Below, piece by piece: positions 37,287 through 46,966 of a DNA stretch of 64,000 bases; the first letter of the stretch is position 1, and every line of letters begins with the position of its first letter. The notes under the pieces are model-generated. The model made no database searches. It was not told the DNA's origin and saw only the letters and a list, made by a program, of their open reading frames with translations. The DNA is from Deltaproteobacteria bacterium. Lineage in GTDB: Bacteria > Desulfobacterota > Desulfobulbia > Desulfobulbales > Desulfurivibrionaceae. The stretch covers positions 26,133 to 90,132 of the forward strand of contig JAPLJG010000109.1 in the NCBI GenBank assembly GCA_026388735.1, read 5' to 3'. The translations under genes and the position numbers were made by a program.

Positions 37287-39901
37287 GTGGCGGCCTGCGC
37301 GACTTTTTCGATATTCATCAAACCGGAGAGAGCATAATCCCCCTCCATAAAGGCACGAGCCACGGCGGGAATCATCGCGTCATCGCCCATGGCTGCGTCC
37401 AGCAGCCGGGTAAAGCCCAAAATCCTGCCGACCATCACCAGTTTGTCCTCGATGGCCTCCCTGGCTGCCCCCTGTAGCGAGGCGTTGACCAGATCCTCCC
37501 TGACATCAACGGAAAAACCATACTGTTCAAAGATCTCCCCGATGCACAGGGCGCGCCGCCGCCGCCGTTCAAGACTGGTGCCGCCGCCCTTAAAGCGGAA
37601 TTTGAGATGGTTGCTGCGCGGCTCTAAGGATGCCACGGCGTCGATCATGATGAAGTGAAAATCCATGCGGGCGTTCATGTTGCAGTAGTCGCGGCTGACC
37701 ATGGCGTAATTGGGCATGCCGATGGGTCGCTCCGACTTCTGATCGGTGATAAAAGAGGACATCACCGAACCCATGGGCGTTCCGCCAGGCGGCGGCCCCC
37801 AATGCAGGCCAGGGGTAGTAATCCCCTGCCACAGCGCCTGAAAGGGCCGGGAGATTACCGATTCCGGCGGAATTCTGCGCCGTAACGGCCCGGCCAACGC
37901 CAAGCCCCCGCCCATGTCGATGACACTAACCAAAAAAGGCACCGGTGAGTCGATGGCATGCACAATGCCGAGGTTTTCTTCCAGCATCTCGTCTCCGGCA
38001 TGGAACATGGACAGCACCGCCTTTTCGTGGACAAAGCGGACGATATCGTGGAGCGAGGTGCATTCGACAATGGAGAAAGTGGGGCCGTAGGCGTCTGTGA
38101 GATGCAGCACCGTAACCAGCTCCTGCAACTCACGGTGCAGGGGAGGCAGAGGCACGCGCAGCATACGGACCGCAGGCGGGCCAGACTTCCAGGCCTTTTC
38201 CGTGATGCCGATCTCTTCGGCGCTGGCCGCAAACACCCTGCCGTGGCTGCCGTCCACCGTGATCCACTGCCCGTCTTGCAAAATACTGGATGCATCGTGC
38301 AAGCCACAGACCATGGGCGTTTCCTGTTCTCTGGCTACGCAGGCCAAATGATCGGCCGGGCTACCCAACTCCACCAATACTGCCGCAACTTGGCCCAAGA
38401 GGTTGGCCGCTTCGACAAAGCTCTGCTGCATGACCAGCACCACAGGTTCGCTGGGAATATTTTCAAAATCCTTCCTACCTTTCACCACCAGTACCCGCCC
38501 GGTGGCTCGTCCTCCTGAGGCGATTATCCCGTGAGCCAGAACCGGGGAATGCCCCTGCCATCCGTCCGTGGCCTGGATGCCCATGGAGGTCATGGGCCGC
38601 ACCTGGAGAATGACCACCGCTCCCGCGCGGTCCACCGCCCATTCCAGATCCAGAGGCATACCCTCGCGCCTTTCCAACTCCCTGCCCCAACCGGCCAAGG
38701 ACTGCAGTTCCGCCTCACTGAGCACCGGCTGCTGACGGGCCTCCGGGGCAAGCTCACGCCAAGCCACCCCGCCCGTCTCCTCGCAGACGAGGAATCTCTC
38801 TTTGCTGGCAATGGTGGAACGCGGCCAGTCCACCCTGCCATCCGCTCCGACCAGATAGAGATCCGCGGCAACGCTGCCGGAGACCGCAGCCTCACCAAGG
38901 CCGGGCACCGCACTGACCAGCATCAACCCGCTTTCCGGCTCCTGGGGAGAGCGGGTCAATAGAACGCCTGCGGCACGGGCCTCCACCATCTCCAGACAAA
39001 GAACAGCCATATCAAAGCGCAGGGGGTCCAACCCGGCGTTAAGCCGGTAGGCCAGACTGCGGGGGTTGAAATTGCTGGCCACCACCACCTTGAACGCCTC
39101 CAGAAACTGCGCCTCATCGCGGACATTGAGCACCGAGCTGAATTGCCCGGCAAAGGAATGATGGCTGCCATCCTCGCTGATGCTGCTGCTGCGCACCGCC
39201 AGGGTTTTGCCTTTTTTGAAAAAAGCCCGGGCTGCAGCGATGATTTCCTCAGCCAGGGCCGAAGGAATCACCGCCCCGGTGATCAAACCCTTCACCTGGG
39301 CGGCGGTGGCGGCGGAGACATGTTTTTCCTTGTCCGCGCCGTGGCTGGCAAGAAGATGGACCAATTCGAGTGAGAGTCCTGTATGTTCGAGAAAAAAACG
39401 ACAACCGGCCAGGGTAATCACAAAGCCATCCGGCGTCGGCAGGGCATTCTTGCGCAAATCTGCCAGGGCTGCCGCCTTGTTGCCGGTTTGTCCCTTAAGA
39501 CCTCCGTGAATCTGGCCAAGCGGCAGCACACAAGGAAGATGTTCGGATGAGGAAAAACGGGCAAGCGTATCCGTAATGCGTTGGGCTATTGCCTGATGGG
39601 CGACCAGCAGCCCTCTGTACCGACTGTTGGCCAGAGTTTCCAGCCGGGCGATCATCTCGGCGGTTTCTTCGATGAGCCGGTGAACCAACTGGGCAAGGCC
39701 TGCCGGATCACCCTGCATCCGCAGGTGGATGCTGATTTCCGTTAGGCAATCCACGGCTCGATTGTTGCTGGCCAGAAGAGAGCGGAACACATGGTAGCGG
39801 GCCTTGATCAACTGCTGCGAATCGGTCTTCCGTTGCTGACGGGCCTCCCGGAATCTGCCAAGCTGCTTGCCGAACTGTTGGCTGAGCCAGCGCCGCATCA
39901 T
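37283..39901 (-). CDS. PEP-synthase/PPDK-like phosphotransferase, paralogue B, with unassigned C-terminal domain
   Basis: About 872 aa. Helical N-terminus, ATP-grasp domain with TLAVRSSSISEDGSHHSFAGQF and PLDLEWAVD, and a swivel domain with GSPADHLACVARE (His518). The C-terminal domain is shared with the paralogues (HDIVRFVHEKAV, VIDMGGGLA, NHLKFRFKGGG, VGRILGFTRLLD). It is the most diverged copy: it has ILQVRPM where others have the usual QSRPL or QARSL. The start is the ATG at 39901, which overlaps the stop of paralogue C by four bases; a longer in-frame reading to 40150 would overlap gene C by 250 bases and is rejected. Confidence 0.8.
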   Translation of the reverse strand: MMRRWLSQQFGKQLGRFREARQQRKTDSQQLIKARYHVFRSLLASNNRAVDCLTEISIHLRMQGDPAGLAQLVHRLIEETAEMIARLETLANSRYRGLLVAHQAIAQRITDTLARFSSSEHLPCVLPLGQIHGGLKGQTGNKAAALADLRKNALPTPDGFVITLAGCRFFLEHTGLSLELVHLLASHGADKEKHVSAATAAQVKGLITGAVIPSALAEEIIAAARAFFKKGKTLAVRSSSISEDGSHHSFAGQFSSVLNVRDEAQFLEAFKVVVASNFNPRSLAYRLNAGLDPLRFDMAVLCLEMVEARAAGVLLTRSPQEPESGLMLVSAVPGLGEAAVSGSVAADLYLVGADGRVDWPRSTIASKERFLVCEETGGVAWRELAPEARQQPVLSEAELQSLAGWGRELERREGMPLDLEWAVDRAGAVVILQVRPMTSMGIQATDGWQGHSPVLAHGIIASGGRATGRVLVVKGRKDFENIPSEPVVLVMQQSFVEAANLLGQVAAVLVELGSPADHLACVAREQETPMVCGLHDASSILQDGQWITVDGSHGRVFAASAEEIGITEKAWKSGPPAVRMLRVPLPPLHRELQELVTVLHLTDAYGPTFSIVECTSLHDIVRFVHEKAVLSMFHAGDEMLEENLGIVHAIDSPVPFLVSVIDMGGGLALAGPLRRRIPPESVISRPFQALWQGITTPGLHWGPPPGGTPMGSVMSSFITDQKSERPIGMPNYAMVSRDYCNMNARMDFHFIMIDAVASLEPRSNHLKFRFKGGGTSLERRRRRALCIGEIFEQYGFSVDVREDLVNASLQGAAREAIEDKLVMVGRILGFTRLLDAAMGDDAMIPAVARAFMEGDYALSGLMNIEKVAQAAT

Positions 39902-42444
39902 CCATCCACTCCGGCTTGTTCCTGCTTGATGCTTACGAGAAAACGCTGAAAGAACTCCTCGATGGCCGCCTCGTCGCGCATCCGCACATCGAGTTGGCGG
40001 GTGAAGGAAATCAGCTCGCCCAGTCGGCCCAATACCCGCTCCATTCTCGGAATGTCGAGATTTCTGGCCTTGGCAATCACCAGGTCGCCGGTGCGCTCCA
40101 CCTTGAAATAGAGGCCTGAGAGAATGGCGCTGATCAAGCGGGCCCGCCACTCACGCTTGGCCTTTTCGGCCATCCCTCCGGCAAAGCGGAAATAGATGTA
40201 GTTGTTATCCGGGTCCGGCGACATGTAAGCATCCACCACGTTCAGGTGGTAGCCCAGGCGCAGACAGAGGTTGCAATAGTGTTCGGCAATGATCCCCAGG
40301 TTGTCCCCCGGATAGGCTGGCCCGGTGAGCAGGGCCAGCGGCTTGCTGATCCCGGAAAGGATATCCCTAAACCCCAGCGATGCAGGCTCCTTACCCCCTT
40401 GGTCATCCTTGAGAAAGCCTTGGAGAATAGCGTTGAGCGGTCTGCTGTTCAGCATCTCCATGCTGATTTCGCCCTTTTGGGGGGCCTCAGGCCTGATTCC
40501 CGCACCCAGGTCGATGACCCGCAACTTAAGAGGGATCGGCAAGCGCACCGACCGACTCAGCTCTTCCTGGGAGCCGCTCTGGTCGGCATGGAAATGGATC
40601 AGGGCGTCAATCGCCTTTTCGTGGGCAAAACGGAGGATGTCATGAAAGGTGCTACAGTTTTCCGCCTTGAACCCAGCGGAGGTTGGATCAGCCAGGGTGA
40701 TGGGCGCTACCCAACGCAAAATACGGCGCAAAATCCGCAACTCCTGGGAGGAGCGGTAGTCATCCTCTTCCGAGACCTGCAACTGGACCAGACCCTCGAT
40801 GATCCCCTGGTAGACCTGCTTGTTTTCCACGTCCACCGTGACCTCCGCCCCATCCGCAAGGAGGCGTAGGGCGTCACCGGTTCCGAACAGGGCCGGGGTC
40901 CGGTATTCACGGGCAATGGTGGCCAGATGCCCGGTGGGGCCGCCGATTTCGGTAATCATTGCGGCGGCCCGCCAGACAATGGGGCTTAGTTGCGGGCTGG
41001 GGAAGCGGGCCACGGCGATGGCGCCCACTGGGAACTGCTCCGAATCGGTGTTCTGGTCCACATGCACCACTCGGCCTGCGGCAATGCCAAGATTGGCAAC
41101 CTGTCCTTTCCCCGACATGAGCGGGATGGCGGCGGCCAACTCGGCGGCCAGCTCGCCGGGAAGCGGCGGCGGCTTGGCCGGCAGGGACAGAGGGCGGCTC
41201 TGCAAGATCACCGGCTCGTCTCCCAAGGCCCACTCGATATCCTGGGGTTCGCCAAAGGTCTTTTCCAACAGCAGAGCCTGCTCGGCAAGCTTGGCCAGCT
41301 CCTTGGGCATTAACGTCGCAGAGCCGCGCCGTAGACCGCTAGGCAACTGGTCGAACGGTTCTCTGGTGGAGGGAAATGAATCCGGCACAACGATCTCGCT
41401 GGTCAGCGGGGTAAAAGGCCAAGCCCGACTCATGACGAAGCGGTCTGCCTGTCTGCGGCCAGACACCAGGTCGTGGGCCGCACCGCGCAGGGAAGTGATG
41501 AGCAGCTGGTTCTTCTCTGGGGATTCTGGATCGCGGCTGTACGTCACCCCGGCAACCCGAGATTGGATCATCGGTTGCACCCCCGCAGCCATTGGAATCT
41601 CCCGACTGCTTGCCTTTGGCCCAAGATACTCCAGGGCCGCGACTGAAAAGCGAGAACCGATCACCTGCCGGTAAGCGTCGAGCACCGAGGACAACTCGGG
41701 CCGCACCTCAAGCACCGAGTGAAACTGCCCGGCAAAACTGCGGGTTTCGGCATCCTCGCCCACCCCGCTTGAACGGACCGCCAAGGGCACCGGCCCGCCT
41801 GCCCGCTTGAGCAGTTGCGCCAGCTCGTCTTGCACCGCCGTCACAAGTTGTTCCGGAAAACGGGCCTGATCGAGCAGACGACTGATGCCCTCCGCACGAT
41901 CCCGACTGGAGCCAGGCCCGGCACAGATGGCATCGATGGCGACAAAAAGGGTGTTTGCCTCCATGAATTCGCGGTAAGCAGCAGCGGTGATGGCAAAACC
42001 GTCCGGAGTCCGCAGGTGCAGACGGTTGCGGATCTCGCTCAAGGTGGCATTTTTGGCCCCCACCAGTTCCTCGAAATCGCTATCGATCAGATCATAGGCC
42101 AGGGTGAAATTGCGGTCGTACGGCCCGGCATATTCCAGGGCCAGCCCGGAAAGTTTTCCGGCAATCTCCTCGTAGCGGTCATACAGGTCGAGGTAACGGT
42201 TGCTGGTCAGGCTGCCCAGGCAGGAGACCACCTCCCGCACCAGCTCGTTCAACGCACCCACGGCTTCGCTTAAAAATTTTCGATCAAAGACATATTCTCC
42301 GGCCAGGGCCCCTTCCATGCGGCCGATCTTTTCCAACACCGCGTTGTTCAAGAAAAGCAGCCGACGGAACAACCGAAAGGAGGCGGCAAACGAGGACGGT
42401 TCGTCCTTTGCCGCGCGGTAGAATGGATTAGGGGGTAAATGCAT
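39898..42444 (-). CDS. PEP-synthase/PPDK-like phosphotransferase, paralogue C, with unassigned C-terminal domain
   Basis: An 848-aa protein. Helical N-terminus about 1-115, PPDK_N-type ATP-grasp about 120-420 (PLAVRSSGVGEDAETRSFAGQF, PQDIEWALG, ILQSRPL). The swivel domain has GGPTGHLATIAREY (His506). The C-terminal region carries FHDILRFAHEKAI, VIDLGAGIR, CLRLGYHLNVVDAY, NNYIYFRFAGGM and LGELISFTRQLD. There is no PEP/pyruvate barrel and no metal-binding Cys-Gly motif of the PPDK end. The ATG at 42444 lies two bases after the kinase stop (one base between), so translation is coupled. Confidence 0.82.
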   Translation of the reverse strand: MHLPPNPFYRAAKDEPSSFAASFRLFRRLLFLNNAVLEKIGRMEGALAGEYVFDRKFLSEAVGALNELVREVVSCLGSLTSNRYLDLYDRYEEIAGKLSGLALEYAGPYDRNFTLAYDLIDSDFEELVGAKNATLSEIRNRLHLRTPDGFAITAAAYREFMEANTLFVAIDAICAGPGSSRDRAEGISRLLDQARFPEQLVTAVQDELAQLLKRAGGPVPLAVRSSGVGEDAETRSFAGQFHSVLEVRPELSSVLDAYRQVIGSRFSVAALEYLGPKASSREIPMAAGVQPMIQSRVAGVTYSRDPESPEKNQLLITSLRGAAHDLVSGRRQADRFVMSRAWPFTPLTSEIVVPDSFPSTREPFDQLPSGLRRGSATLMPKELAKLAEQALLLEKTFGEPQDIEWALGDEPVILQSRPLSLPAKPPPLPGELAAELAAAIPLMSGKGQVANLGIAAGRVVHVDQNTDSEQFPVGAIAVARFPSPQLSPIVWRAAAMITEIGGPTGHLATIAREYRTPALFGTGDALRLLADGAEVTVDVENKQVYQGIIEGLVQLQVSEEDDYRSSQELRILRRILRWVAPITLADPTSAGFKAENCSTFHDILRFAHEKAIDALIHFHADQSGSQEELSRSVRLPIPLKLRVIDLGAGIRPEAPQKGEISMEMLNSRPLNAILQGFLKDDQGGKEPASLGFRDILSGISKPLALLTGPAYPGDNLGIIAEHYCNLCLRLGYHLNVVDAYMSPDPDNNYIYFRFAGGMAEKAKREWRARLISAILSGLYFKVERTGDLVIAKARNLDIPRMERVLGRLGELISFTRQLDVRMRDEAAIEEFFQRFLVSIKQEQAGVDG

Positions 42445-42445
42445 C

Positions 42446-43948
42446 TCAGGCGTTCCTGAACAGACGGGGGAAGGTGATCGTGAAGGTTGTGCCCCTGCCC
42501 GGTTCGCTTACCACCTCGATGTCGCCGCTGTGGTCCTTGACAATGGCGTAGCTCAAGGAAAGGCCAAGGCCGGTCCCCTCATTTTTGGTGGTAAAAAATG
42601 GATCGAAGATATGGGTCAGGGCTTCGGATGTGATCCCTGCCCCGGTGTCGCTGACCACGATCCGCGCCTCTTTGCCCTGGCCACTCACGGCGAGATCAAG
42701 ACGACCATCCGGCTGCATGGCCTGAACCGCGTTGAGCATCAAATTGACCAGCACCTGCTGCAACTGGTTGGGATTGCCGCTGATCAGCACCGGCTGATCG
42801 GGATGGTCGTAGCGGTAGATGATCCCCCCAAGGCGAAATTGATTCTTCACCAGGGTAATGGAATTCTCCATCAGCACCACCAGGTTCACGGGTTCCATGA
42901 TATTGGACTTGCGGGTCCGGGAAAACTCAAGCAGATGGTGCACCACCTCCCTGGCCCGGTCCGACTGGACCAGGATATCGCGCACCATGTCCATCCGTTC
43001 GCTGCACGCCAGGTTGGGAAGATCCTCCAGCAGCACCTCGGCGGTGAGCGAGATATTGTTCAGCGGGTTGTTGATCTCGTGGGCGATACCCGCCGTCACC
43101 TTGCCGATGGCCGCGAGCTTTTCCGACTGCACCAGCTGGTTTTGTTTAGCATTGAGGGCCTGGAGCATGAGATTCAAGGAATTGACCAGCTCTATTCCTT
43201 CCACCGAACAAAGAACCTCATCACTTATCGGAATGGAGTTCATCTCTCCCTGCATGATCCTGGCCGAAGCCTCGCGGATAGCCTTGAGGGGCAGCATGAT
43301 CCAGCGCATCATATACAGAATCAGCACAGCACCAAGCCCCACCGCCAGAGCGAGAATAAACACCGCAGTCTTCTGGTAACCCGCAACTTGGCGTTCCACC
43401 CGAACCCTCGCCCTGGCGTCCATATCAAAGATACTCTTGGTGATATCCTGGCCGTGTTTGCGCAGGGCATTTTCCAGGGCTTGCTTGTTTCGTGGATTCA
43501 GATCGTCTTGCAAAAGCTGGCGGGAAATGGCCTCATACTGGCCAAGTTCCTTGTCATACAGGGATTCCAGCTCACTTTTATTTTCAAGGAGAACCGCCTT
43601 CACCGCTGCAATGGAGGCCCGGACCTGGTCCACATAATCAAGGGCGTTCAGCAGATCTTTTCGGTCATTGAACAGAAAATAATTCTTCTCATAGCGCCTG
43701 ATTTCGAGCACCTTCTGGTTCAACTCGTAAAACGATTCGATGATCCGAATTTTATCTTCCATGCGCCAGAGGGCAAAGGTGGCAGTAGCGATGGCTATCA
43801 TGCTCAGGCCCGCGACAATGCCGATCATAACCAGGAGCTTTCCCCGAATGGAACGGATTCCCGGAAAAAGAAACCGGCAAGGCGGCGAACCGTGTGCGCC
43901 TTTCGCTGTTGCCTGCGTCGTTTGGGGCGTAGGAAGGTTTGGGCTCAT
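42446..43948 (-). CDS. Membrane sensor histidine kinase with helical periplasmic sensor (operon kinase 1)
   Basis: A 500-aa kinase with TM1 at about 35-57, a helical sensor with IRRYEKNYFLFNDRKDL, and TM2 at about 193-215. HAMP is followed by the HisKA box [16 protein letters not shown] and an ATPase domain with DTGAGITSEAL and [15 protein letters not shown]. The sensor and H-box closely match operon kinase 2. Its start overlaps the receiver gene's stop by four bases and its stop lies one base before paralogue C. Confidence 0.9.
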   Translation of the reverse strand: MSPNLPTPQTTQATAKGAHGSPPCRFLFPGIRSIRGKLLVMIGIVAGLSMIAIATATFALWRMEDKIRIIESFYELNQKVLEIRRYEKNYFLFNDRKDLLNALDYVDQVRASIAAVKAVLLENKSELESLYDKELGQYEAISRQLLQDDLNPRNKQALENALRKHGQDITKSIFDMDARARVRVERQVAGYQKTAVFILALAVGLGAVLILYMMRWIMLPLKAIREASARIMQGEMNSIPISDEVLCSVEGIELVNSLNLMLQALNAKQNQLVQSEKLAAIGKVTAGIAHEINNPLNNISLTAEVLLEDLPNLACSERMDMVRDILVQSDRAREVVHHLLEFSRTRKSNIMEPVNLVVLMENSITLVKNQFRLGGIIYRYDHPDQPVLISGNPNQLQQVLVNLMLNAVQAMQPDGRLDLAVSGQGKEARIVVSDTGAGITSEALTHIFDPFFTTKNEGTGLGLSLSYAIVKDHSGDIEVVSEPGRGTTFTITFPRLFRNA

Positions 43949-44331
43949 TCTTTCGCTCGATCAGGTTCCATGGCTCGATAAATGACCTGTTTCAATTCGT
44001 CCAGCCGGAAAGGCTTGGCCAGAAAGGCGAAAACCCCTTCCTGTTGCGCCAGTTCCGCAGTATCCGGCGAGGCGTAGCCGGTGATGATGATCACCCGGGT
44101 CTGAGGGTTCATGGCCCGAACCCTTTTGAGCACCTCGATGCCGTCAATCCCCTCCATCTTAAGATCGGTCACCACGATGTCAAAGGGTTTTTCCGCCATG
44201 GCCGCAAGGGCTGCGGCAGAATCGGTATAGGTCTCGATCTCAAAGCCGATCTTGCCGAATACCTGTTTGAGCCGCTTGCCAACAATGGGTTCGTCATCCA
44301 CCACCAGCAGTCGTATGTTTGTTTCGCTCAT
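43945..44331 (-). CDS. Stand-alone response regulator receiver
   Basis: About 128 aa from MSETNIRLLVVDDEP, start at 44331 with GGAGGAAGG upstream; the in-frame extension to 44400 reaches into the previous gene and is unlikely. Acidic pair DDE, phospho-Asp in VVTDLKMEGIDG, Thr in IITGYA and Lys in LAKPFRLDEL are all present. No output domain. It overlaps the start of operon kinase 1 by four bases. It shares the MEGIDG/MKGIDG core with the second receiver. Confidence 0.9.
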   Translation of the reverse strand: MSETNIRLLVVDDEPIVGKRLKQVFGKIGFEIETYTDSAAALAAMAEKPFDIVVTDLKMEGIDGIEVLKRVRAMNPQTRVIIITGYASPDTAELAQQEGVFAFLAKPFRLDELKQVIYRAMEPDRAKE

Positions 44332-44350
44332 TGCACCTTCCTCCCTGCTA

Positions 44351-46939
44351 TCAGTTACCGGCAACAATGCCGTAATCGCCCATGAGAAACGCCTCGGCAT
44401 ACCGAGCCACAGCCTGGTCGTCCGTCATCTGCACATCCAACTGTCTGGTGAAGCCGATCAGGCGGCCAAGGATATCCAAGGTGCGCTCCATTTCCGGCTG
44501 TGAAAGATTACTGGTCCGGGCGATGACCAGATCCCCCTTGGTCTGGATGCTGAAATCAAACGCCTCCAAGATGGTGGCGATGAGGGTCGCCCGCCGGGAA
44601 CGCTTGGCAATATCCGTGGCCCCGCCCAAAAAGCGGAAATAAATATGATTGTCGCGCTCCACGTCGTGACAGAAGGCGTCGATGATATTGAAATGATACC
44701 CGAAGCGAAAGCACAGGTTCACATAGGTTTCGCTGATGATGGCGATGTTGTGCCCGGTATACTGCCCGGAAAGGGTGTCCTGCGGGGTGGTCATCATGCT
44801 GTGCATCATGTCGCGGAAGCTCACCGACATGGCCTCCTGATGCCAAGCACCGGGGAACATCATGCCCTGGAGGATGGCCCGGAAGGGAATCGAGCGGATG
44901 GCAGAAAATGGTATTTGGTCTCGCGGGGCGTCCGGGGCAATGCCGCCGCCGATGTCAATGGCAAGGATACCTGCCTGAATGGGCAGGTCCAGCCGTCTTG
45001 CCAGGCCGCCTGGCAGACAGCGGTCATCCCGGCCCAGCTCCACCAGATGAAGCACTGCGGTTTCATGGATGAAGCGCAGTACGTCGTGGAAGGTTCGGCA
45101 CCCTTCGGGTCTAAATTCCTGCATCAGCGGATCAACCAGATTCAACCGGGAAACCTCCCGAAGAATGCGGCGCAGCATGCGAAACTCCGGAGCCATGTGC
45201 AGGTCCATGGTGGTGGTGGCCTGATAGGTGAGAAGTTCCACTACCCTGCCCCGGTAAATCCGACGGTCCTCGGCGTCCACGGTTATTTCCTCGCCGGGAA
45301 CTACCTTGACCATGATGTCTGGAACCACGACCAAGCAAGGAACCCGCAACTCACGGCACAATGTGGCCATGTGGCTCGCCGGGGTGCCAACCTCGGTGAC
45401 AATGGCTGCAGCCCGGTGCATGACCTGGACAAATTGAGAGGAATCGCGGTGGCTTATAAGTACCGCACCCTCGGGAAAATCCTTGAGATCGGCCAGGGTT
45501 TCGACCCAAAAGGCCGGACCAGCGCCGATGCCCTGCTGGGCCACCCGTCCTGCATCCACCGCGATAAGTTCATAGCCTTCGAGTTTTTCGGAAAGCTTCG
45601 GTTTTCCCCTTTCGCTCTCCGTGATCAACAAAGGTCTGGACTGTAGGATATAGAGAGCGCCCTGGGGGTCTAAAGTCCATTCGATGTCCTGGGGCCGTTT
45701 GAAAAATGTTTCCAGATGAAGAGCGATTCCGGCAAGTTGCAAAAGGGTCTGCTCGTCAAGACAGGGGGCCTCGACCTGCCCGTTCGGCACCACTCGCATC
45801 GCCAGCCCGCCATCGGCCATCCCTGTCGAGCGCAGGGCTTCATGTTTTGCTGCGATTACCCGCTCAATGATCTGCGGCGGCTCAGCCTTGCTGAGCCGGA
45901 AAAAATCCGTGGGCACCTGTCCCTCGACCACCGCCTGCCCCTGTCCCAGGGCGCCGACCGCGACCATGCTCTGCGAACCGGGCTCCATGGGATCAATGGA
46001 ATAGATAATCCCGCTGGCTTGCGCCCGGATCATGCGCTGGCAGCAAGCAGCAATGGACATGGGACTGCCTTCGGGGAAGACCTGCCGCCGATAGCGGATA
46101 GCCTTGGCGCCAAAGAGACTGGCCGCCACCTGCAGATAGGCGCGATACACCGCCTCGGCCTGCGGAGGAACCTGCAATTCGGAATGAAACTGTCCGGCAA
46201 AAGAGAAATCCATGTCCTCTTCCTGGGCACTGCTGCGGACCGCGAGAAAAAGCGGGGGTTCGCTGCTGGCCGCAAGCCTGGTAATGGACTCGGTCAGGGT
46301 CTCAAGAAAACCGGATGGCGGCTCAGCGCGCAGCACCTTTTCCTGGAGAATACGACGCAACGCCTCAAGCCCTTCCTCGTCGGGAAGATGCTCGGAAAGC
46401 AGCAGATCAAACCGATCAAACTCCGGCCTTAGCCCGTTCAAATCAAGCAGATCGTGAAACAACCGGGTGGTGATGACAAACCCTTCCGGCACCCTAACCT
46501 TGGGATTATGGAGTAGCTCGGAAAGATGCGCCGCCTTGCCGCCAACCAGGGGCCAGTGCCTGGTCTCAACCTCGGCAAGCCAAAGCAAGGGGGGGCCTTC
46601 CCGGTCATCCCGTTTGTTGAGGATCGCCCGGACCCGGGCCTCCATGGGGGTAAATACCTCATGCAGCGCCACACATTTGTTTTGGGTCAGGATGTTGATT
46701 GCGGTAAGGGCACGACGCATGGCGGCGATCATCTCCTCAACCGTGGCTTCCACATAGCGGAGATCAAAAAGATACTCGCCGCTCAGTTTCTCCCCCATGT
46801 CGGCGATGAGTTCCAGGGCCTGGTTGTTTGCCTTGAGCACTTCGCGGAACTGGGAGAATATCAAGGGCAGAGGCCGACAGGCCTTGGGCGTGAACCAGCG
46901 TGGGGCGGAGAAACCTTTCAGGAGATCACGGAGAGCCAT
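44351..46939 (-). CDS. PEP-synthase/PPDK-like phosphotransferase, paralogue D, first gene of the ten-gene operon
   Basis: An 862-aa protein. Helical N-terminus, ATP-grasp domain (FLAVRSSAQEEDMDFSFAGQF, PQDIEWTLD, ILQSRPL), swivel domain with TPASHMATLCREL (His523). The C-terminal domain at about 605-862 contains FHDVLRFIHETAV, AIDIGGGIA, CFRFGYHFNIIDAF, NHIYFRFLGGA and LGRLIGFTRQLD. It is closest to paralogue A. The ATG at 46939 has CAGGA nearby. A strong hairpin at 46967-47006 separates it from TIGR02186, so expression is either from its own promoter or by read-through. Confidence 0.83.
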   Translation of the reverse strand: MALRDLLKGFSAPRWFTPKACRPLPLIFSQFREVLKANNQALELIADMGEKLSGEYLFDLRYVEATVEEMIAAMRRALTAINILTQNKCVALHEVFTPMEARVRAILNKRDDREGPPLLWLAEVETRHWPLVGGKAAHLSELLHNPKVRVPEGFVITTRLFHDLLDLNGLRPEFDRFDLLLSEHLPDEEGLEALRRILQEKVLRAEPPSGFLETLTESITRLAASSEPPLFLAVRSSAQEEDMDFSFAGQFHSELQVPPQAEAVYRAYLQVAASLFGAKAIRYRRQVFPEGSPMSIAACCQRMIRAQASGIIYSIDPMEPGSQSMVAVGALGQGQAVVEGQVPTDFFRLSKAEPPQIIERVIAAKHEALRSTGMADGGLAMRVVPNGQVEAPCLDEQTLLQLAGIALHLETFFKRPQDIEWTLDPQGALYILQSRPLLITESERGKPKLSEKLEGYELIAVDAGRVAQQGIGAGPAFWVETLADLKDFPEGAVLISHRDSSQFVQVMHRAAAIVTEVGTPASHMATLCRELRVPCLVVVPDIMVKVVPGEEITVDAEDRRIYRGRVVELLTYQATTTMDLHMAPEFRMLRRILREVSRLNLVDPLMQEFRPEGCRTFHDVLRFIHETAVLHLVELGRDDRCLPGGLARRLDLPIQAGILAIDIGGGIAPDAPRDQIPFSAIRSIPFRAILQGMMFPGAWHQEAMSVSFRDMMHSMMTTPQDTLSGQYTGHNIAIISETYVNLCFRFGYHFNIIDAFCHDVERDNHIYFRFLGGATDIAKRSRRATLIATILEAFDFSIQTKGDLVIARTSNLSQPEMERTLDILGRLIGFTRQLDVQMTDDQAVARYAEAFLMGDYGIVAGN

Positions 46940-46966
46940 GCGTTGCGGTCCTGAAAAGAAAGAATC

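Noticed and set aside
39902-40150. N-terminal extension of paralogue B to a 955-aa reading
   Set aside because: It would overlap paralogue C by 250 bases and gives composition unlike a protein N-terminus; the ATG at 39901 with an ATGA overlap and the paralogous N-terminus fit better.
42530-43981. Long plus-strand frame (483 codons) opposite operon kinase 1
   Set aside because: Antisense shadow of a kinase with complete motifs on the minus strand; composition is His/Gln-rich without a family signal.
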